From: Streptomyces olivaceus
Lineage (GTDB): Bacteria; Actinomycetota; Actinomycetes; Streptomycetales; Streptomycetaceae
Direction: 5' to 3'
Assembly (NCBI RefSeq): GCF_000721235.1
Contig: NZ_JOFH01000038.1
Span: 1-58,492 of the forward strand
Length of the DNA stretch: 58,492 bases
The stretch's first letter is position 1. Each line of letters begins with the position of its first letter. The position numbers and the translations under genes are program-made. The notes beneath the pieces were generated by a model. That model worked only from the letters and a program-made list of their open reading frames with translations. It was not told where the DNA came from and ran no database searches. Below, in pieces: positions 24,240-32,418 of the stretch.

Positions 24240-26501
24240 GTGATCGACAAGAGCCAGCATGGGGGCCGTGGTTCGTGCGACGACTGCGGGCGCGAGCGGT
24301 ATCTACGGGTGAACACGCGCTCACGTCGGCTGTGTGCGACCTGTGCCGATCGCCGTCGGCCAACCGAGGAGTGCGTCGACTGCCACCGCCACCGGGTTCC
24401 CTACGCTCGCACCGCTGCCGGCCCGGTATGCCAGGCGTGCCAACGACACCGCAGCGCCCAGCCGTGCACCCGTTGTGGCCAAGTTCGCGTCGTGACGAAG
24501 CGGCTGGACGATGGTGCACCGTTGTGCCAAACCTGCTGGAAGAAGCAGCAGCCCGGCGAGCCATGCCGCGGCTGCGGCGAAGTACGCCCGGTCCACCAAC
24601 GCGGCGAGGGTGGACCGCTGTGTGAACGCTGCTACCGCCAGCGCACCCCTCGTCTGAAGTGCTCGGTCTGCGGAGAAGTTCGCCAGATGCAGAACGCGGT
24701 GAAGAGGATCTGCCGCCGTTGCGCCGCGTCGATACGCCCGCATGAGCCGTGCCGGGATTGTGGCAAGAGCCGGGAAGTTGCTGACCGGGACGAGCGCGGC
24801 CCTCAGTGCCGGTACTGCCGAAGTCGCGACCGCTCCCGCCCCTGCGCACGGTGCGGCACCACCGCCGTGATCGTCGCCCGCGGTCCCGACGGACCTCTGT
24901 GCACTCGCTGCCGCCGCCAGGACCGGTTCCCCCAACATCCCTGCCGGGACTGCGGACTGCGTACCGCCGAGGTCACCGCCGTCGAAGACGGCATTCCGCG
25001 CTGCGCATCCTGCTATGGGAAGCTCCGGGTTTCTTGCAGCCGCTGTGGCACCATCGCCCGCGCCGACCGCCGCTGGCCCGAAGGACCGGTCTGCCGGGCA
25101 TGCGTCGACCAAGTCCTGGCCAGCCCCGCCATCTGTTCCCGCTGCCAGCAGCCCAGCATCGCCTTCCAACATCACGACGGCGACCCCGTTTGCCCTGAGT
25201 GCGCCGGCGTTCGCTTCTCCTACCGCTGCCGCACCTGCCGCGGCTTCGCACGACTCGAATCCGACGCATGCTGCCGGGCCTGCACCGCCCAGAGCCGGCT
25301 GACCGCCCTCACCACTGACCCGGTCACCGGCGCCGCACCCGAGTGGCTGCTGCCACTCGTCGACGAGCTGGCCGCCTACGAGAACCCGTCGAGTCTCGAC
25401 GCTTACCTCCGCGGCCCCGGCGGACAACTGATCAGCCAGCTTGCCACGGGCGCCCTCCTGCCCACGCACGAGGCCCTCGACGAGCTGCGGCAGACCGCAT
25501 CGGTCAACCATCTGCGGGATGTACTCATCCTGGTCGGCATCCTGCCCCCGCGCGACGAACAACTCGCTCAGCTCGCCCGGGACGTCACCGTCTACGCCAC
25601 CGCACTCGACCCCGGCAACCGGCTCATCCTCACTCGCTACGGCCGCTGGTCCCTGATGCCGCTCGCCCAGCACGCCATCCGCCACGGCAAGCCCCTGACC
25701 AAGGGCCAACGCGCTTACCTCCTGCGTCGCCTTCGCGTCGCCCGCCAGTTCCTCAGCCATCTCCACTACCGAGGTGTTCTCCTGGCCGACTGTACCCAGG
25801 CCCGCTGCGACCGATGGGTCACCCAGCACTGCCACTACCAGGCAGAACTCCGCCACTTCCTGGTCTGGTCGGCTGACGCCCGCCTGTCCCCGCCACGCAT
25901 CGCCATCGCTGCAGCCCAGCGCGCGGAGAACCGGTCGATCATGAGCGACACCGAACGTGTCCTGACCGCCTTGCGGCTGGAGACCGACGAGACTGTCCCC
26001 CTCGCCGACCGCGTCGCCGGATGCCTGGTCCTCCAGTACGGGCAGCTGTGCACCCGCATCGTCAGCCTCACCATGGACGACGTCCAGCACCATCCGAACG
26101 AGCCCGACACCCTCGGACTGCTCTTCGGACGTGATCCGCTCTGGTTGCGTCCACGCCTGTCCGCTCTGCTGCAACGGCTGATCGACAGCCGCACACCACC
26201 GACCGTCATCGCCCGGTCCCACCCGACGCCCTACCTCTTCCCCGGCATGCGCCCCGGCCGCCACCTCACCGCGAACGCCCTGAGCGAGCGCCTCGTCCGC
26301 CACGGCATCCCCGCCACCCGCCTCGCCCGCAACGGCGCCTGGCTCTCCCTGGTCAGCTCCGTGCACTGGAAGATGCTCGCCGACCTCATCGGAACCTGCA
26401 ACGCCACCGCCCACCGCTGGCACCTGCACTCCGCCACCGACCGCGCCAGCTACGTCGCCATGCGGCTGAAGGACCAGCCACCCCCCTCCGCCCCCGAGTG
26501 A
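24240..26501 (+). CDS. Zinc-ribbon-array recombinase-like protein of element 1
   Basis: A 753-residue protein from GTG 24240. Residues ~12-345 contain 22 CxxC motifs, which pair into about eleven four-Cys zinc-ribbon units (CDDC, CATC, CVDC, CQAC and so on). The C-terminal ~400 residues resemble a phage-integrase fold: a core-binding helix bundle, then LVLQYGQLCTRIVSLTMDDV with the first catalytic Arg. The HxxR box is not recognisable (SERLVRHGIPATRLARNG lies there) and the nucleophile could only be the Tyr of RASYVAMR. It is probably a DNA-binding accessory recombinase subunit, like TnpB of Tn554 but with degenerate catalysis. Confidence 0.75.
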   Translation: MIDKSQHGGRGSCDDCGRERYLRVNTRSRRLCATCADRRRPTEECVDCHRHRVPYARTAAGPVCQACQRHRSAQPCTRCGQVRVVTKRLDDGAPLCQTCWKKQQPGEPCRGCGEVRPVHQRGEGGPLCERCYRQRTPRLKCSVCGEVRQMQNAVKRICRRCAASIRPHEPCRDCGKSREVADRDERGPQCRYCRSRDRSRPCARCGTTAVIVARGPDGPLCTRCRRQDRFPQHPCRDCGLRTAEVTAVEDGIPRCASCYGKLRVSCSRCGTIARADRRWPEGPVCRACVDQVLASPAICSRCQQPSIAFQHHDGDPVCPECAGVRFSYRCRTCRGFARLESDACCRACTAQSRLTALTTDPVTGAAPEWLLPLVDELAAYENPSSLDAYLRGPGGQLISQLATGALLPTHEALDELRQTASVNHLRDVLILVGILPPRDEQLAQLARDVTVYATALDPGNRLILTRYGRWSLMPLAQHAIRHGKPLTKGQRAYLLRRLRVARQFLSHLHYRGVLLADCTQARCDRWVTQHCHYQAELRHFLVWSADARLSPPRIAIAAAQRAENRSIMSDTERVLTALRLETDETVPLADRVAGCLVLQYGQLCTRIVSLTMDDVQHHPNEPDTLGLLFGRDPLWLRPRLSALLQRLIDSRTPPTVIARSHPTPYLFPGMRPGRHLTANALSERLVRHGIPATRLARNGAWLSLVSSVHWKMLADLIGTCNATAHRWHLHSATDRASYVAMRLKDQPPPSAPE

Positions 26502-26511
26502 GGCCCCGGCC

Positions 26512-26558
26512 CCCGTCAGCGTACAGAGAGCGGTCTTTCACGCTGATCTCCTGACGGG
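26512..26558. terminator. Interrupted inverted repeat between convergent genes
   Basis: CCCGTCAGCGT at 26512-26522 pairs with ACGCTGA at 26540-26546 and alternatively with TGACGGG at 26552-26558. The right arm is split by five bases. It lies directly after the zinc-ribbon gene and before the convergent STAND gene, so a bidirectional terminator is likely. The rest of the gap to 26716 shows no other signal. Confidence 0.4.
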
Positions 26559-26716
26559 CACTCACAGGGTCCGGCTATCAGGGTGAATCGAGGCGTTCAC
26601 GAATGGGGGTGACCCGTGGCGTTATCAACTTTTGATGATCATTGTCCGTCTACTAAAGGATCTTCTCACCCGGGAGGAGGCGTCCACCAGTCCACACTCG
26701 GAGGCTAAGGGGTGTT

Positions 26717-29341
26717 CTATCCGTTCTTGTTAAACAGGTTGGCGATGTCTTCCTCGGAGAAGTTGCGGACCACATGGATGCTGGGTCCGTAAATGCGCTC
26801 GGCATCCCGACGGATCTTGTCCTCGATCTCGACCAGAAAGGTCTTCGGGTCTCGCGCTGCGGTCGCCGATAAGGTCATTTCTGTGCTGCCGGTGGAAATA
26901 GCTGCCTGATGCTTCAGGTCCACACTCGCGGCTTCTTCCTGCAGGCTGCGGAAGCGGCGGACGAGGGGATGGTCCGAGCCGAGAACGGTGTTGGCGTGCT
27001 CGACGACGTTGTTCACTGAGGCAATAACACTCTCCGCATCGTGGTTAACCATGTCCCGCAGGTACATGACTTCGTGGAGAGCAGACGACGCCTGCCGGCG
27101 ATCCGATCCTCTTGCGTTCATGGACCGGGTCAGACGTGCTGCTGCGGACTCCATCGCCTGGACTACCTCCAGCTGGTACGTGAGGAGGTTGTATTGGGTG
27201 AGGAGTGTGTCTGGATGGTCCGGCCCAAGCACTCTCGTTCGATCGGCGAGTAGCCGGTCGTAGTCACGTAGGGCGCCTTTGATGTCTCCTGTGGCGCCGC
27301 GGGAGAAGGCTAGCTCGTGCCGAGCGTGGAGGACGTTTACATCATCACTCCCCATCAAGAGCTGCTCTTCAGCTGCTAGGTCCCTGAAGGTGCGTCGCGC
27401 GCTCTTCATATCGCCCGCGTCCGCCTGAAATCGGGCAACGTATCCCTGAATCATGAGGGCAGTCGTGGATTCCGGCCCATAGGCACGAATCGCACGCGGA
27501 ACCAGGTCCTCCAGGGTGGCTACGGCGCTGGGAAGGTCGCCAGCGTCTCCTTGCCTGAGAGCAAGATTCAACTGCAACGTGATCGTGTCTGGCGAATCGG
27601 GACCATGTGCGTCCACAGCGGCAGCGAGAATTTCCTTGCTGACCTTAAGCGCATCTGAGTGGTTGTCCGCCTGCGCCTGCCAGCGGGCCAGTTCATGTCC
27701 TGCAGCAAGAACTCCCCTATGCTCCGGTCCAAGCACGCGGCGCACGCGGGGAAGCATCTCCTGCAAGATGGCGATCGCCTCGGCGACCTCCCCTGCCTCT
27801 CCTCGGTAATGCGCAAGTTGATACCAAGTGTTCAAGGCAAGTTCGTGGTCCTTGGGCCGGGCGGCCTCCGCCAGACGCTGGAACCAGTCGATCGCAGTGG
27901 AGAGATGCCCAGCCTGCCCAAAACTGCTCGCCGCCCGAAGGACCACCCTGAAAACCGCGAACCCCATGTCATCGATGGCGTGAGCGTGGGCAGCGAACGC
28001 GGCGGCGTTGGAGCGCAGCACCATCCCCAGGGCCGTCGCGTGGGCAGTGTCCGGCCAACTGGTGAGCAGGGCCGCTCCCGCAGCCACTGCGGCCACCTGG
28101 CTCGTTCCAACTGAGAGCTCATCCCGGACGGCACGTTGGATCAGCTCATGAATCCGCACCTCGCGGTGCGCCGTGTCCCTGTCGTGGTCGATCAGGCACA
28201 GCCGATGCAGAACTCGCAGTACCCTGCTGGCATCCCGATGGCTGACCGTCCTCTTCCCCCCGGGGCCTGCCAAGTACGCACAGGCCATATCGGATGTCAG
28301 GACATCCTGCGGAATGCCGTTGGGATCAAGCAGCGAGGCCATGTGCAGCATGGGCCGAGCCAGCCCGTGAGGCCGTAGCTGATCAGCCCGATCTATCGAC
28401 AGCGACCAAGCGGCATGCACTGCAGCGGTCTGCCCGTCAGGCAACTGGTCAGGCGCGAGTTCCTCCAACCGGGTAGCACGGTCGGCTAGGAGACGCCTGT
28501 AGTCCGCGCAGTCGATGCCATCGTCGACGATGTAGGCGACGGCCTGGGCCAGCGCCAGCGGAAGGTGTCCCAGATCCCCCGCCAGAGCCGCGAGCTCTTC
28601 TTGATCATCCGAGCGTCCATGCGAGTCAAGAGCAGCAGCAAGGTAGGCCCGGCTCTCCTCCTCGCTGTACAGCCCGACCGGTACGTGTTTCCTGCCGTGT
28701 ACCAGAGCAGCGTCACGCCGCCGGCTGGTGATCAGCGTCCTCCCCCAACGGCTCTCCGCTGGCACGAGCCCTTCAACCTCAGCAGGGTCCTCGACACCGT
28801 CCAACACGACCAGCCAACGGCACGACGCCTGCTGCGCAGCTTCAGATTTCGGCTCCAGCCATGCCAGAAAAGCCTCTGCCGCCTGCTCGGCGTCGTCCCA
28901 GTCCCTGGCCAGAAGCTCCGTCGCCGCTTGCGCGTAGGAAGCGACCACGGACGCCCTACCACCAGCCGGAACCCACAGGAGCACGTCCACAGAGCCGGCT
29001 CCCTGGACAGCGCGGGCGTAGTCAGCCGCCAGCTGGGTCTTTCCTACTCCCCCAGCGCCGGACAACACCAGGCACCCGGCTTCCCTCCTCATGGCAGCCT
29101 CCCGCAGCTGGGCAACTTCGCCGCGCGTCTGGAAGCTGCCAGCCCTCTGCGGAATGGAGCCCAGCTGGTAGGGCCAGGCGGCAGGCTGTCGCGCAGCTTG
29201 GACGACCATCTGCTCTACCTGCAGGGCAATCGCGTTGGCGACATCTCGGCCTGCGACGATCGAGCCCCGTTCAGCCCTTAGTCCCCCACGACCCTGCCCC
29301 TTGATGCGTTCTGAGCCGCGCCGCCACCAGGCGTCACTCAC
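26717..29341 (-). CDS. STAND NTPase (NB-ARC-like) with TPR array
   Basis: An 874-residue protein. A short motif GSIVAGRDV lies at residues 26-34. The NTPase has Walker A VLSGAGGVGKTQLAADYAR (92-110), Walker B RWLVVLDGVEDP and RTLITSRRRD, with the LPLALAQAVAYI GxP-type segment (GHLPLAL) after it. This is the NB-ARC/AP-ATPase order. From about 470 to 770 the protein consists of tetratricopeptide-like repeats (LGPEHRGVLAAGHELARWQA, YGPESTTALMIQGYVARFQA, LGPDHPDTLLTQYNLLTYQL). Family knowledge: STAND ATPases with TPR sensors often act as switch-like defence or signalling proteins. No toxin domain is visible, so the two-TM partner may be the effector. Reverse-strand cargo of element 1. Confidence 0.85.
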   Translation of the reverse strand: MSDAWWRRGSERIKGQGRGGLRAERGSIVAGRDVANAIALQVEQMVVQAARQPAAWPYQLGSIPQRAGSFQTRGEVAQLREAAMRREAGCLVLSGAGGVGKTQLAADYARAVQGAGSVDVLLWVPAGGRASVVASYAQAATELLARDWDDAEQAAEAFLAWLEPKSEAAQQASCRWLVVLDGVEDPAEVEGLVPAESRWGRTLITSRRRDAALVHGRKHVPVGLYSEEESRAYLAAALDSHGRSDDQEELAALAGDLGHLPLALAQAVAYIVDDGIDCADYRRLLADRATRLEELAPDQLPDGQTAAVHAAWSLSIDRADQLRPHGLARPMLHMASLLDPNGIPQDVLTSDMACAYLAGPGGKRTVSHRDASRVLRVLHRLCLIDHDRDTAHREVRIHELIQRAVRDELSVGTSQVAAVAAGAALLTSWPDTAHATALGMVLRSNAAAFAAHAHAIDDMGFAVFRVVLRAASSFGQAGHLSTAIDWFQRLAEAARPKDHELALNTWYQLAHYRGEAGEVAEAIAILQEMLPRVRRVLGPEHRGVLAAGHELARWQAQADNHSDALKVSKEILAAAVDAHGPDSPDTITLQLNLALRQGDAGDLPSAVATLEDLVPRAIRAYGPESTTALMIQGYVARFQADAGDMKSARRTFRDLAAEEQLLMGSDDVNVLHARHELAFSRGATGDIKGALRDYDRLLADRTRVLGPDHPDTLLTQYNLLTYQLEVVQAMESAAARLTRSMNARGSDRRQASSALHEVMYLRDMVNHDAESVIASVNNVVEHANTVLGSDHPLVRRFRSLQEEAASVDLKHQAAISTGSTEMTLSATAARDPKTFLVEIEDKIRRDAERIYGPSIHVVRNFSEEDIANLFNKNG

Positions 29342-29730
29342 CGGGGCCCCTCGTAGGCCGAGGAACCATCAACATCACCGCCGGCGGCGATCGACCCCCC
29401 TTCGGCCCAGACCCCCGCCTCCGGCGGCGTCCCCGCTCCCGGTCGTCGCCGCGGACCAACGCTTCGAACTCGGGCATTTCGCACGCTCCCGGTCGCTGCG
29501 ATCGACCCACCGCGCGCCAACACAGGACCCGAAGCCCGCTGACGCAAGTGCGCCACCAGGGCCAGAACGAAGCCAGCGATAGTAAAAAACAAGCTCAGCA
29601 CGCTGCTCAGCTTGTCAGCCCTGTCCAGGCCCAGGAGCGTCATGAATACGGCCAAGGCGATCACACCGATGATGGCGCCTACCCAGCGCAGCAACTGCCA
29701 GATGTCCATTACAGCATGATGGCGCACCAC
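29338..29730 (-). CDS. Two-TM membrane protein coupled to the STAND NTPase
   Basis: About 130 residues, with its TGA overlapping the ATG of the STAND gene (29338-29341), so the pair is translationally coupled. Two membrane helices are clear: WVGAIIGVIALAVFMTLLG and VLSLFFTIAGFVLALVAHL. The soluble tail repeats the motif found in the STAND N-terminus: GSIAATGSV (75-83) and GSIAAGGDV (112-120). Start is uncertain: GTG 29730 or ATG 29709. Likely a membrane effector or anchor of the STAND protein; this is inferred from pairing and the shared motif. Confidence 0.7.
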   Translation of the reverse strand: MVRHHAVMDIWQLLRWVGAIIGVIALAVFMTLLGLDRADKLSSVLSLFFTIAGFVLALVAHLRQRASGPVLARGGSIAATGSVRNARVRSVGPRRRPGAGTPPEAGVWAEGGSIAAGGDVDGSSAYEGPR

Positions 29731-29986
29731 CTGACTCAGCGAGGTGCGAAAGGAGCAAGACCTGCCTGTGACAGACCCTTAGCTCGCCGGAACCTCTCTG
29801 AAGCAATGATTCGCATCACCGAGACGATCAGTGCCGCCGCCGGGCTCGGCGAGGGATCGGAGATCACGGCGGCTGATGTCTCCACATGAACCACTCGTGG
29901 GTCTCATTGACCGGCGCATCGTCGCCTTCAGACCCGAAATAGCCCATAAGAGTTGCTCATGCGGAACCATTCGACCATGGCCAATA

Positions 29987-29992
29987 CCGCGC
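29987..29992. repeat. Right core/target hexamer CCGCGC
   Basis: Matches the hexamer at 22407-22412, in the same Nudix codon phase (acc-gcg). The 250 bases to its left (29731-29986) lie upstream of the reverse cargo operon and contain no gene I can support. Confidence 0.6.
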
Positions 29993-30438
29993 TGCACCAG
30001 ATGGCCGACCCCGGCCCGCGGGGCGCGCTGCCAATGCTGCCCGGCGGCACCGTGGAGAGCACCGACGCGACGCCCGAGGACACCCTGCATCGCGAAGCCG
30101 CCGAGGAAGCCCAGCTCACCCTGACCGACCCGGTGCGACTGGGCTGGGTGCTGGACAAGACCGGCGACGTCTACGGAGGCGTGGGACCCAACGCCCGGCT
30201 CCGCCTGGCCGCCCGGGTCACCGACATCGGGCCGGCGGCCGTCGACCCCGCCACCGGGCATCCCTTCGCCCGCCTGCTCGCCACCCCCGCCCAGACTGCC
30301 GCCCTGCTGGGCTGGGGCCTGCCCGGAGCCCGGCAGGCCCAACTCGCTGCGGACACGGCACGCGAGCGGTGGGGCCTGCCCACCACATCCCCCTCTGCCA
30401 TCGAGGAGATCCCTGCGGAGGGGATGCGGCTGAGCTGA
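29987..30438 (+). pseudogene. Double-Nudix gene, 3' half
   Basis: The detached second Nudix domain of the gene that begins at 21704. It reads ALHQMADPGPRGALPMLPGG, then the box TVESTDATPEDTLHREAAEE, and ends PAEGMRLS. The box keeps the REAxEE core (HREAAEE). ATG codons at 29960 and 29978 lie within element DNA and could provide a new start, so a separate polypeptide is possible. The C-terminal TAALLGWGLPGARQAQLA segment is typical of actinomycete Nudix proteins that carry two domains. Confidence 0.8.
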
Positions 30439-30488
30439 CCTCGACCCCGCCCACCTCGCCTCCTTCCCGCCCCTCTGAGGTAGTCCCC

Positions 30489-31226
30489 ATGCCGTTGTCG
30501 CACCACCACATCCGCACCACCGTCGACACCTACCTCGCCCGTAACCCCTACGAGCGGGAGCAACTCAGCGTCCTCCTGGACGCCCTCGACCGGCCTGGCG
30601 AGGACATCGCCAGCCGCTCGACCTTCACCGGGCACGTCACCTGCGGCGCGATCGTCATCGACCAGTTCGGCCGTATCCTGCACGTGCTGCACCTGGCCAG
30701 CGGGAAGGTCCTCGTCCCCGGCGGGCACACCGAGCCCACCGACGACTCCCTGGCAGCGGTTGCTCTGCGTGAACTGCACGAGGAGACCGGGTTCCCGCCT
30801 GGGGCCGTCACGCCGTGGCCGGGCTACGAGACCGTGCCGCTGGACATCGACATTCACGACATCGACGCCCGTCCGGGCAAGGGCGAGCCCGGACACCAGC
30901 ACTTCGACCTCCGGTTCCTCTTCCGTCTGCAGACGACCGAGGTGCCAGTCGCGCTGCAGGAAGAGGAGGTCGGCGGCACCGAGTGGCGTCCCGTGGACCG
31001 GGTGACCTCCCCGGCGCTGCGCAATAAGCTGCTCAAACTGCCGCTCCCGGTCGAGCCAGAGGCGGCCAACGCCTCGGCCCTGATCTACAACTTTACCGAC
31101 CGCCCCACGAGTCCTCACGTCACTCGTTCGGACCCTCTCCTCCACTGTCCCGTTCGTATTAACCAACCTCCCCAGTTGTCTTCAGAACATCGGAAGAACC
31201 AGCGAGGAGGCACGAGTGGCGCGTAG
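30489..31226 (+). pseudogene. Second Nudix gene, truncated by element 2
   Basis: Begins at ATG 30489 after GAGGT. N-terminal helix HHHIRTTVDTYLARNPYERE, then ATCG-type strands HVTCGAIVIDQFGRILHVLH and a full Nudix box (GGHTEPTDDSLAAVALRELH then EETGF). Up to NASALIYN (about base 31090) it matches double-Nudix proteins that continue into a second domain; here the sequence changes abruptly and runs on as unrelated residues to a stop just inside the next gene. The missing half is not seen beyond element 2. The first domain may still work. Confidence 0.7.
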
Positions 31227-32418
31227 TCGAGTAGTACTTGGGGATCTCAGAGTCCAGGTGTTGAAGCGATCGGGCGGCGGGCTGTCGTACGTGATCGTCT
31301 GGCCAGATTGTTCGGTCGACGAGGAAGCGGACTCGTATCTGCGTCCGTTCGACGGCTCAGGGTCGCAGAAGACGTACGCCTACTCGCTCGTGGATCACTT
31401 GCGGTGGCGGATCCGAGAAGGGCTGACCACCGAGTCGATCGGGCTCCTCGACTTGAAGCGGTACATGGGGGCTGTAGGCGCTCAAGTGCAGATGCCCTAC
31501 GGGCAGCCGTGGAGGGTTCCTCCCCAACGCCCGTACGGCGCCTCGGCTCTCCAGGTCGCGGCAGCTGCCCTGAAAGGCTTCTATCTCGACGCATGCGCCC
31601 GCAGCGGCGTGAACGACGAGCTGAGGAATGCCCTGTTGGGCACCCGGTTACCGACGAAGGTGGACAAGAGCCGAGCGTTCTTGGGACATGTGAAGAAGTC
31701 GATGCCCGCCAACCCGCTGGCACCTTCGCGGCCTCCCAGGAGACGGCACCCGAAGATGCTGCCTGATGGAGCCAAGCCGGAACTGCTGGGAGCCGTGAAC
31801 ACGGCCCGCGACGAGATGGTCGTGCGGTGGTTGTCCGACACGAGCCTGCGGATCGGCGGGCTGACGGGCTTACACCTGGTCGACCTGCATCTGCGGGAAA
31901 ACGCGGGCTGCGGCGAGTGCACGAGCCCTCACCTGCATGTTTGCCATCGTTGGGGCAACCCCAACCGGGCCGCAGCAAAGATCAAACCGGACTGGAAGAT
32001 GGTTGATGGGGTGATCACCGGCGGAGAGATCTACCGAGTCAGCCCCGCCATGATCAACAGCTACTTCAAGTACATGACGACGGAGTATGCGAAGTACGCG
32101 GCAGGGCACGGCATGCTGCTGATCCAGCTCGCGGGAGAGAACGTCGGTGAGCCCTGGAGCGCGGATGGGGCGCGGGGGATGCTGCGCCGAGCCGGCCGCC
32201 GGGCAAAGCTACCGGGAAGGATCACGCCGAAGGCATTCCGGCACCAAATCACCAACGACGTCCTGGACGTGTCGGGCGGCAACTCGATGGTAGCCAAAGC
32301 GGTCGGCAACTGGGCATCGGCCCAGATGGTCGACGAGGTCTACGGACACCCGGACCTGCACTCACCGGAATTCACCGCGGCGCTGCAGCACGTCTGGGGG
32401 GATGAAGGCCATGAGTGA
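31216..32418 (+). CDS. TnpA-like tyrosine recombinase of element 2
   Basis: A 400-residue recombinase from GTG 31216 after GAGGAGG. The catalytic domain has the first Arg in SDTSLRIGGLTGLHLVDLHL, a Cys/His insertion (CGECTSPHLHVCH) that may bind zinc, PKAFRHQITNDVL as the second box and DEVYGHPDLH with the nucleophile Tyr. The second box reads KAFRH, so the His of HxxR is replaced by Lys. Tn554 TnpA-like proteins have this size and order. It overlaps the next gene by 17 bases. Confidence 0.85.
   Translation: MARSRVVLGDLRVQVLKRSGGGLSYVIVWPDCSVDEEADSYLRPFDGSGSQKTYAYSLVDHLRWRIREGLTTESIGLLDLKRYMGAVGAQVQMPYGQPWRVPPQRPYGASALQVAAAALKGFYLDACARSGVNDELRNALLGTRLPTKVDKSRAFLGHVKKSMPANPLAPSRPPRRRHPKMLPDGAKPELLGAVNTARDEMVVRWLSDTSLRIGGLTGLHLVDLHLRENAGCGECTSPHLHVCHRWGNPNRAAAKIKPDWKMVDGVITGGEIYRVSPAMINSYFKYMTTEYAKYAAGHGMLLIQLAGENVGEPWSADGARGMLRRAGRRAKLPGRITPKAFRHQITNDVLDVSGGNSMVAKAVGNWASAQMVDEVYGHPDLHSPEFTAALQHVWGDEGHE

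Larger units (their letters stand above)
22407..29986. mobile_element. ~7.6 kb tyrosine-recombinase element with STAND cargo
   Basis: The limits are set by a CCGCGC hexamer at 22407-22412 and 29987-29992. Deleting one copy plus the interior restores the double-Nudix frame. Contents: a tyrosine recombinase, a small HTH protein and a zinc-ribbon recombinase-like protein (all forward), then a reverse-strand cargo pair (STAND NTPase and two-TM protein). The plan is like Tn554-type elements, which use several recombinases and short core sequences rather than long inverted repeats. AGAGTTGC also occurs just inside the left end (22413-22420) and near the right end (29949-29956) and may be a recombinase site. 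Confidence 0.75.

Noticed and set aside
24321..26429. 702-codon reverse ORF opposite the zinc-ribbon gene
   Set aside because: Shadow of CxxC-rich coding sequence. No recognisable protein.
22413..29956. AGAGTTGC direct repeats as the true element boundary
   Set aside because: Joining at these repeats puts the Nudix halves out of frame, whereas CCGCGC restores the frame. They are kept only as possible recombinase sites.
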